From contig CAAEUZ010000098.1 in NCBI GenBank assembly GCA_900759385.1, forward strand, positions 1 through 10,632: DNA of 10,632 nucleotides. The letters run 5' to 3'. Position numbers and translations under genes: made by a program. The notes below the pieces were generated by a model. That model saw nothing but the letters and a program-made list of their open reading frames with translations, was not told the DNA's origin and ran no database searches. Positions within the stretch are counted from its first letter, which is position 1. The number at the start of each line of letters is the position of its first letter. Source of the stretch: an uncultured Oscillospiraceae bacterium (lineage in GTDB: Bacteria > Bacillota > Clostridia > Oscillospirales > Oscillospiraceae). Below, in pieces: positions 5,679-10,632 of this stretch.

Positions 5679-6002
5679 CCTATGGAATGAGGACAAAATG
5701 AAAAAGATGAAACTGTCTCTTGCGAGTATTATGATATCAGTCATTTGTTACACGAAAAACCCGCTATTTATTACACAAATGTTAAGCGGAGAAAATTTTT
5801 TGTGCGGGTTTTGCTTGCCCTGTTCTGCGCAGGACAGCCGGCGCCCCTGCGAAGTAATAGTAATTTCGGAGAAATGTTCCCATCATAGCGCGGGGAAAAT
5901 GCGTAAATTGACCGTGTTGGCCGGTTAAATAATGTTAAGATAACAACAAAGACGACTCGGTTATAAAAAAGACCGGGACGGATTAAGTGTGATACGATAG
6001 AA
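5679..6002. other. Structured gap before the CoA-transferase, no convincing gene
   Basis: About 320 bases, clearly more AT-rich than the flanking genes. AAAACCCGC (5756-5764) pairs with GCGGGTTTT (5804-5812), and inside it ACAAA (5775-5779) pairs with TTTGT (5799-5803). CTGTTCT (5820-5826) pairs with AGGACAG (5831-5837) around GCGC, with one G-T pair. The octamer ATGTTAAG occurs twice (5779-5786 and 5932-5939). A reading frame from 5698 to 5928 is open, but its codon use (TTA, CTA, ATA, TTG) is unlike the neighbours and the product matches nothing I know. The content fits a long leader or regulatory region, or an unrecognised small RNA; I can name no riboswitch class. Confidence 0.4.
5914..5941 (+). 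promoter_or_regulatory. Candidate promoter of the CoA-transferase gene
   Basis: TAAGAT at 5936-5941 is preceded by TGT, giving an extended -10 (TGnTAAGAT), which can work with the weak -35 GTGTTG at 5914-5919 (16-base spacing). Transcription near 5948 would leave about 65 bases of leader. TTGACC at 5908-5913 is a better -35 box but has no good -10 at the right distance. Confidence 0.35.
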
Positions 6003-6012
6003 AAGGAGCAAT

Positions 6013-7269
6013 ATGAGTATGTCTAAACTCGAACTTCTCAAGGGCATGAAAGTTATCGACATGGCCAGCTTCGTTGCCGGCCCCACCTGCGCCAAGATAC
6101 TGGCTGAGTACGGCGCCGATGTCATCCGCATCGAGGCTCTCGTCGGCGACGACAAGACCCGTGACCTCGGCAAGAACGCCATGGGCATCAAGAACGGCGA
6201 CCTCCCGCTGTATGACCTCGTCAACGGCAACAAGAAGCAGCTGGCGCTCGACACCCGCAGGCCCGAGGGTCTGGCCATACTCAGGAAGCTGCTGGAGACG
6301 GCGGACGTTTTCGTCTGCCATCTGCGCCAGGCCAACATGCAGCGCCTCGGCCTCGACTGGGAGACCCTGCACAGGGATTACCCCGGCCTTATCTACGCCA
6401 ATGTCACCGGCTACGGCACCAAGGGCTCCTACGCCGACCGCGGCGGTTTTGACTCCGTTGCTTACGTCAGCCGCGCCGGCGTGCACTTCGCCGCCGAGCG
6501 TGAGGGCACCAAGCCCTACATGCCCTTTGCCGGCCAGGGCGACCTGCCCACCGGCTGCTACCTCGCCATGGGCGTCATGGCCGCTTACATAAACAAGCTG
6601 CGCACCGGCGTGGGCGACATGGTCACCGCCAACCTCTACGGCGCCGGCATCTGGGCGGGCGCGTTCCCCATCATCACCGCTCAGGAGCCCTACAATGTTC
6701 CCTGGCCGAAGGACCCCATGGACACCTTCTCCCCCCTGTACAACATCTACAAGTGCGCCGACGGCCACTGGGTTACCATCTGCGGCAACGGCTGGCCCTG
6801 GGAGAAGTTCGTCCACCGCGCCGGCTGGGACGAGTCCTGGTACACCAACTATCCCGGCATGATCGACGCCTATATGAACGGCCGCAAGCTCTCCGAGGAG
6901 ATGGAGCGCTGGATAGCCACCAAGAACTACGACGAAGTTGACGCCATCCTCAGCGACTGCGACATCCCCCACGACGTCTGCCAGAGCTACCGTGAGGTTG
7001 CCCAGGACAACGTGGCCATGGAGGCCGATCTCATGCAGGAGATCAGCTATCCGCGCAGCGGCAGCACTGTCCGCATCCCCCGCTCCCCGATCCACTTCCA
7101 CGAGGCCGGCCTGCCCGAGACTACCCACGGCGGCGTCCCCGGCGAGGACACCATGGACGTCCTCACCAGCTACGGCTACAGCGAGGAGGAGATCCGCGCT
7201 CTCGCCGAGCAGAAGATCGTCGGCCTGGGCGACACCTGGACCCCCGATTACCTGGTTGTCAAGCGCTGA
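6013..7269 (+). CDS. Class III CoA-transferase (CaiB/BaiF/FldA-like)
   Basis: A 418-residue family III CoA-transferase, the class that moves CoA between carboxylic acids through an aspartyl-CoA mixed anhydride. Family landmarks: GMKVIDMASFVAGPTCAKIL (11-30), ADVIRIE (35-41), NGNKKQLALDTRRPEGL (71-87), VFVCHLRQANMQRLGLDW (99-116), YANVTGYGTKGSYADRGGFD (128-147) and FAGQGDLPTG (172-181), where D177 is the likely catalytic aspartate. Length fits FldA (aromatic lactate), HadA, CaiB and BaiF relatives; which acid is used cannot be read from the sequence. AAGGAG (6003-6008) lies only four bases before the first ATG and ten before a second ATG at 6019, so either Met could be used. The gene stands alone between a long leader and a strong terminator, with no dehydratase or acyl-CoA dehydrogenase partner in view. 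Codon use leans to GGC, ACC, AAC and AAG, suggesting high expression. Confidence 0.88.
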   Translation: MSMSKLELLKGMKVIDMASFVAGPTCAKILAEYGADVIRIEALVGDDKTRDLGKNAMGIKNGDLPLYDLVNGNKKQLALDTRRPEGLAILRKLLETADVFVCHLRQANMQRLGLDWETLHRDYPGLIYANVTGYGTKGSYADRGGFDSVAYVSRAGVHFAAEREGTKPYMPFAGQGDLPTGCYLAMGVMAAYINKLRTGVGDMVTANLYGAGIWAGAFPIITAQEPYNVPWPKDPMDTFSPLYNIYKCADGHWVTICGNGWPWEKFVHRAGWDESWYTNYPGMIDAYMNGRKLSEEMERWIATKNYDEVDAILSDCDIPHDVCQSYREVAQDNVAMEADLMQEISYPRSGSTVRIPRSPIHFHEAGLPETTHGGVPGEDTMDVLTSYGYSEEEIRALAEQKIVGLGDTWTPDYLVVKR

Positions 7270-7285
7270 ACTGCATAAACAACAC

Positions 7286-7317
7286 GAGGCAGACGGGAAA
7301 CCGTCTGCCTCTTTTTT
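7286..7317 (+). terminator. Rho-independent terminator of the CoA-transferase
   Basis: GAGGCAGACGG (7286-7296) pairs perfectly with CCGTCTGCCTC (7301-7311) around a GAAA tetraloop, followed at once by six T residues. It begins 16 bases after the stop codon. This is the clearest terminator of the window. Confidence 0.95.
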
Positions 7318-7323
7318 GCCCCA

Positions 7324-7347
7324 AAACCGCCGTTTGTACGGCGGTTT
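7324..7347. terminator. Second hairpin after the CoA-transferase
   Basis: AAACCGCCGT (7324-7333) pairs with ACGGCGGTTT (7338-7347) around TTGT: ten perfect pairs with A and T runs at the stem base. It repeats the double-hairpin layout seen after the PNP gene and could act on either strand. Confidence 0.5.
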
Positions 7348-7425
7348 AATATTTTGTCCACATTTCGCAAGCATTTTCATAACACTGACGGATTATTATA
7401 GGCAGAAACGGAAGAAGCTCCCGGC

Positions 7426-7465
7426 CGTCCGCCTGTGCCTGCGCGTCCGGGCACAGGGGCGGACG
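7426..7465 (+). promoter_or_regulatory. Long hairpin just upstream of the orphan regulator gene
   Basis: CGTCCGCC (7426-7433) pairs with GGCGGACG (7458-7465) and the adjoining TGTGCC (7434-7439) with GGCACA (7450-7455), leaving a two-base GG bulge and a ten-base loop. It ends 22 bases before the ATG of the winged-helix regulator, which has no clear ribosome binding site, so control of translation or early termination is possible. No U-tract follows. Confidence 0.45.
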
Positions 7466-7487
7466 CCCGAACCGCAACTCACATGCC

Positions 7488-8150
7488 ATGATCAAAATAC
7501 TTGTAATTGAAAAGCATCCCGGCTCCGCCGCCGGCGTCACTGCCGCATTGACTGAAAACGGATTCAGCGCGGAGTCCGTCCCGGCCGGCACGCCGGCCGC
7601 GCAGCTGCGCTGCATATCCTGTGCCCTGGTAGCCTGCGAGCTGGCGGCCGCGGACGACGCCGAGTGCAGCGCCTTCCTGCGCGGCTGCCGCGTCCCGCTG
7701 CTGTGGATAGCCGAGCCCTCCGAGCTGCCAAGGACAGTGCGCAGCTTCCGCATGGGCCGTGAGGACTACGTCGTCCGCCCCGCCTGCACCGCAGAACTGC
7801 TGGCAAGGGTCCGCATGCTCATGCGCTGTGCCGGCATCGACCCCGGCCGGGTGCTGCGCGCCGGCTCGCTGTTCCTGGACGCAGACGCACGCGCGGCGGT
7901 CGCCGACGGCGCGGAGATACAGCTCACCGCGCGTGAATTCAACATTCTCTTCGGCCTGCTCTCCAGCCCCGGCAAGGTGTATACCAGACGGGAGCTCATG
8001 CGCCTCTACTGGGAGGAGGACAGCACCACCAGCCCCCGGGCCGTTGACGTCTATATGGCCAGGCTGAGGGAGAAGTTCGCCTCCTGCCGCGGCTTCCGTC
8101 TGGTTACGGTATACGGCACGGGCTACAAGGCCGTGCTGAGCGAAAACTGA
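7488..8150 (+). CDS. Orphan OmpR/PhoB-type regulator with degenerate receiver domain
   Basis: A 220-residue DNA-binding protein. The C-terminal half (about 125-217) is a good OmpR/PhoB winged helix: LTAREFNILFGLLSSPGKVY (146-165), TRRELMRLYW (166-175), the recognition-helix signature RAVDVYMARLREKF (184-197) and VYGTGYKA (208-215). The N-terminal half keeps the receiver shape (MIKILVIEKH at 1-10, GREDYVVRP at 90-98, ELLARVRMLMR at 103-113) but not its chemistry. The acidic pair is E8-K9, the phosphorylation position appears to be E51, the conserved Ser/Thr is A75 and the invariant lysine is R97. It therefore probably works without phosphorylation, and no histidine kinase is nearby. The ATG at 7488 is the only in-frame start before the core; the ribosome binding site is weak and a long hairpin lies just upstream. 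It is a single-gene unit with its own terminator; target genes are unknown. Confidence 0.88.
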   Translation: MIKILVIEKHPGSAAGVTAALTENGFSAESVPAGTPAAQLRCISCALVACELAAADDAECSAFLRGCRVPLLWIAEPSELPRTVRSFRMGREDYVVRPACTAELLARVRMLMRCAGIDPGRVLRAGSLFLDADARAAVADGAEIQLTAREFNILFGLLSSPGKVYTRRELMRLYWEEDSTTSPRAVDVYMARLREKFASCRGFRLVTVYGTGYKAVLSEN

Positions 8151-8156
8151 TAATTC

Positions 8157-8197
8157 TGCCGCTCCCGCGCCTAAGAACACGCGGAGGCGGCATTTTT
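8157..8197 (+). terminator. Terminator of the orphan regulator gene
   Basis: TGCCGC (8157-8162) pairs with GCGGCA (8187-8192), and CCGCG (8165-8169) with CGCGG (8180-8184); the two intervening positions are a wobble and a mismatch. Five T residues follow at 8193-8197. It lies seven bases after the stop codon and separates this gene from the radical SAM unit. Confidence 0.8.
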
Positions 8198-8348
8198 CTG
8201 CCTTTCCGCCCTGAAATCATCATTTAACACCACAAAAACATTTCATTAGTAAAAGCCAAACATGCCTCCGGCATTATATGTGCAGCGACACCTTTCGGGC
8301 AGCACCTGCCTGCTTGGACACTTTTACTCAATGAAAGGGAGAAAAGCC

Positions 8349-9701
8349 ATGAGCGTAAAAAACAGCGCCATCCGCATCGGCCTCATGAAGGCCTACGATT
8401 ACATTGAGAAGGACCCGGAGCAGAATATACCCAGGATGATGAGCTTCCTGGACGCTGTAGTGCCGGACTCCGCGCTCGAGCCCCAGCGCCGGGCCATCCG
8501 CGAGGTCATCGGCGACAAGGACAGCAACTGGTACCGGCTTTTCCTGAGCCTCTTCACCGACATCGACGCGGGGGTAAGGCGCAGGATATTTGAGAACTTC
8601 GTCGTCAACTCCGCCGTCGTAGGCTGGGAGACCGGCGAGGAGTGCAGGGAGAAATACGGCTGCAACATACCCTGGGCCATTCTCATGGACCCCACCAGCG
8701 CCTGCAACCTGCACTGCACCGGCTGCTGGGCGGCCGAGTACGGCGACAAACTTAACCTGACCTATGAAGAGATGGACGATATCGTCAACCAGGCCAAGGC
8801 CCTGGGCACCTACGTGTATCTCTTCACCGGCGGCGAGCCCCTCGTGCGCAGGAAGGACATAATCCGCCTCTGTGAGGCACATCCTGACTGCGTCTTCTCT
8901 GCCTTCACCAACGGCACGCTCATAGACGAGGAGTTTGCAGATGAGATGCTGCGGGTGCAGAACTTCGTCCCCGCCATCAGCGTGGAGGGCTTTGAGGAGT
9001 CCACGGACTTCCGCCGCGGCGACGGCACCTTCAGGAAGATAGAGCGCGCCATGGGCATCCTGCGCGAAAAGCGCCTGCCCTTCGGCCTCTCCTGCTGTTA
9101 CACCAGCAAGAACGCCGAGGTTATCGGCAGCGAGGAGTATTTCGACCAGATGGTTGAGTGGGGCGCCAAGTTCTGCTGGCTGTTTACATATATGCCCGTC
9201 GGCGCGGACGCCGTGCCGGAGCTCATGGCCTCCGCCGGGCAGCGCAAGTTCATGTACGACCAGGTGCGCGCCTTCCGCAGCACCAAGCCGCTCTTCACCA
9301 TAGACTTCTGGAACGACGGCGAGTATGTGGGCGGATGCATCGCGGGCGGACGCAGCTATGTGCACATCAACGCCAACGGCGACATTGACCCCTGCGCCTT
9401 CATCCACTACTCCGACTCCAACATCCGTGGGAAGACCCTGCTCGAGGCGCTGCAGTCCCCGCTCTGCATGGCCTACCACGACAACCAGCCCTTCTCCGAC
9501 AACCTGCTGCGCCCCTGCCCGCTGCTGGACAACCCCGGCGCACTGGCCAGGATGGTGCATGAGAGCGGCGCGCACTCGACGGATCTGCAGAACCCCGAGG
9601 ACGTTGACGACCTCACCTGCAAGTGCATACCCGCCGCCGACAGGTGGAAGCCGGTGGCCGACGAGCTGTGGAAATGTTCCGGACACTGCACCAGGTGCTG
9701 A
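8349..9701 (+). CDS. Radical SAM protein with cysteine-rich C-terminus
   Basis: A 450-residue radical SAM enzyme of a type common in Clostridia. C119, C123 and C126 (ACNLHCTGCW) form the CX3CX2C site for the 4Fe-4S cluster that cleaves S-adenosylmethionine; GGEP at 161-164 binds its amino group. Residues 1-110 are a helical N-terminal domain. After the barrel, GGCIAGGRSYVHINANGDID followed by PC (328-349) resembles the start of a SPASM/twitch domain for auxiliary clusters, with further cysteines at 390, 424, 426, 443, 447 and 450. The last eight residues, CSGHCTRC, form a second CX3CX2C pattern. Substrate unknown; SPASM-type enzymes often modify peptides, but no precursor peptide is visible nearby. 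The start at 8349 has AAGGGAG eight bases upstream; the frame is open back to 8262 but without a ribosome binding site there. It overlaps the DegV gene by 28 bases, implying one operon. Confidence 0.9.
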   Translation: MSVKNSAIRIGLMKAYDYIEKDPEQNIPRMMSFLDAVVPDSALEPQRRAIREVIGDKDSNWYRLFLSLFTDIDAGVRRRIFENFVVNSAVVGWETGEECREKYGCNIPWAILMDPTSACNLHCTGCWAAEYGDKLNLTYEEMDDIVNQAKALGTYVYLFTGGEPLVRRKDIIRLCEAHPDCVFSAFTNGTLIDEEFADEMLRVQNFVPAISVEGFEESTDFRRGDGTFRKIERAMGILREKRLPFGLSCCYTSKNAEVIGSEEYFDQMVEWGAKFCWLFTYMPVGADAVPELMASAGQRKFMYDQVRAFRSTKPLFTIDFWNDGEYVGGCIAGGRSYVHINANGDIDPCAFIHYSDSNIRGKTLLEALQSPLCMAYHDNQPFSDNLLRPCPLLDNPGALARMVHESGAHSTDLQNPEDVDDLTCKCIPAADRWKPVADELWKCSGHCTRC

Positions 9702-10603
9702 GGCTGAGCAGGGCCCCCGGGGCGGGCGGCGCGGGAACCCCGCCCCGGCAGCGGAAGATAGTCCTGGTGGCCGAGACCGGCTGCGACCTCACGCCGGAGC
9801 GGGCCGGTGAGCTCGGCGTGTACCTGGTTCCCATGCATGTCTCCATGGGCCTGGAGACGCGGCCCGACGGCTCCTTCCCGCCGGAGGAGGTCTGCGCTTA
9901 CTATGACCGCACGGGCGAGGTGCCGCAGACCAGCGCCGCCTCGCAGTATGACTTTGAGCGCGTCTTCAACGAGATAGAGTCGCTCAACCCCGGCGCGGAT
10001 ATCGTCCATCTCGCCTACTCGGCCAGCACCACGGCGTCCTTCCACAACGCCCTCATGGCCGCGGCGGGCAGCGGGTACAGGGTGCTCAGCGTTGACACCA
10101 AGCATGTCTCCGTCGGACAGGCGGCGGTAGTCATCGAGGCTGCGCGTCTGCTGCGCGAGCATCCGGAGCTCACGCCCGAGCTGCTCGGGGCCGCGGCGGA
10201 GCGCATTGCCGCCAAAACGCACATGTGCTTTGTGCCGCAGAACCTGGATTACCTGCGCGCAGGCGGGCGCGTCAGCAACGCGGCCGCGCTGATAAGCGGC
10301 GTGCTGAACCTGCACCCCTGCATCAGCGTCAGCGACGGCCGGCTGGTGGCCGGGCGCAAATACCGCGGCAGCATGGTCAAGGTGGCGCGCCGGCTCATCC
10401 GCGACGAGGCGCAGGCCCACAACTTCCGGCGCGACATGCTCTACTTCATCCGCTCCCCCGGCCTCCCGGACGAGGTAAGAAAGGCCGCCGAGGACGAGGC
10501 CCGTAGCTGCGGCTTTGAGCGCACCGAGTGGGTCAGGACAGGCTGCGTCATCACCTGCCACGGCGGCCCCGGGGCCTTAGGCGTGGTCGGTTTTTCCAGG
10601 TAA
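9674..10603 (+). CDS. DegV family protein (fatty acid-binding)
   Basis: A 309-residue DegV protein; the family binds fatty acids, and the FakB members present them to the kinase FakA for phosphorylation. Landmarks: core strand KIVLVAETGCDLTPE (28-42, where most members have DSTxDL), PQTSAASQYDFERVF (84-98) with the fatty-acid-contacting TSxxS, AYSASTTASFHNAL (114-127), SVDTKHVSVGQAAVVIEAA (139-157), NLDYLRAGGRVSNAAALISG (190-209) and CHGGPGALGV (295-304). The first 27 residues are a Gly/Ala/Pro-rich extension not usual in DegV proteins, which makes the start uncertain: ATG at 9674 is the best, GTG at 9695 is possible, ATG at 9623 would overlap the radical SAM gene by 79 bases; none has a good ribosome binding site. 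Overlap with that gene implies translational coupling. No FakA is in the window, so use as a kinase substrate carrier is inference. Confidence 0.87.
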   Translation: MFRTLHQVLRLSRAPGAGGAGTPPRQRKIVLVAETGCDLTPERAGELGVYLVPMHVSMGLETRPDGSFPPEEVCAYYDRTGEVPQTSAASQYDFERVFNEIESLNPGADIVHLAYSASTTASFHNALMAAAGSGYRVLSVDTKHVSVGQAAVVIEAARLLREHPELTPELLGAAAERIAAKTHMCFVPQNLDYLRAGGRVSNAAALISGVLNLHPCISVSDGRLVAGRKYRGSMVKVARRLIRDEAQAHNFRRDMLYFIRSPGLPDEVRKAAEDEARSCGFERTEWVRTGCVITCHGGPGALGVVGFSR

Positions 10604-10632
10604 CAGCTTAAATCAATAAAAGCTTTTGCCGG

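Noticed and set aside
5698..5928. A possible 76-residue protein after GAGGACAAA in the gap before the CoA-transferase
   Set aside because: Codon choice differs from all neighbours, the product has no hydrophobic or family pattern I recognise, and it runs across several stem-loops; I treat the region as non-coding.
5983..7380. A 465-residue open frame antisense to the CoA-transferase
   Set aside because: It is the usual by-product of GC-rich codon bias; it covers the terminator at 7286-7317 and matches no family.
8328..9686. A 452-residue open frame antisense to the radical SAM gene
   Set aside because: Valine, glycine and histidine-rich shadow of a well-recognised gene; no start signals.
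9473..10561. A 362-residue open frame antisense to the DegV gene
   Set aside because: The plus strand has the full set of DegV motifs; the minus-strand product is low-complexity and unrecognised.

Overview
The window looks like chromosomal DNA from a GC-rich, low-GC-type-promoter Firmicute, most likely a gut Oscillospiraceae/Ruminococcaceae-like Clostridium relative. The basis is GC-rich coding DNA with AT-rich intergenic gaps, near-consensus sigma-A promoters (TTGACA/TATAAT class), GGAGG-type ribosome binding sites, a PadR plus DUF1700 membrane-protein pair, a DegV protein and a clostridial-type radical SAM protein. This placement is inference from gene families; no rRNA or other taxonomic marker is present. 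There is no mobile element, phage gene or CRISPR array in the window.

The left part (1-3635) is on the minus strand. Reading in its own direction (right to left): a tRNA-Trp(CCA) gene with a consensus promoter and its own terminator; a regulatory cassette with a strong promoter (padR-type regulator, DUF1700 membrane protein with a frameshifted C-terminus, a 70-residue two-helix membrane protein) ended by a perfect hairpin; a CofE-like (F420-0:glutamate ligase family) enzyme with its own promoter and terminator; a zinc-ribbon protein with four membrane helices; and at the window edge a cluster of palindromes that looks like an interspersed repeat.

The right part (3724-10632) is on the plus strand. 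A DUF4037 nucleotidyltransferase-like gene and a purine nucleoside phosphorylase form a tight operon with a strong hairpin after it. Then comes a roughly 430-base gap with secondary structure and no convincing gene, a single class III CoA-transferase gene with a textbook terminator, an orphan OmpR/PhoB-type regulator whose receiver domain has lost its phosphorylation residues, and finally a radical SAM protein overlapping a DegV-family protein.

Most of the region is housekeeping or accessory metabolism in short independent transcription units. The points most worth a second look are the degenerate response regulator with a hairpin in place of a clear ribosome binding site, the cysteine-rich tail of the radical SAM protein, the CofE-like enzyme in a lineage not expected to make F420, the frameshift in the DUF1700 gene, and the structured gap before the CoA-transferase. 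I do not see a clear new multi-gene system.
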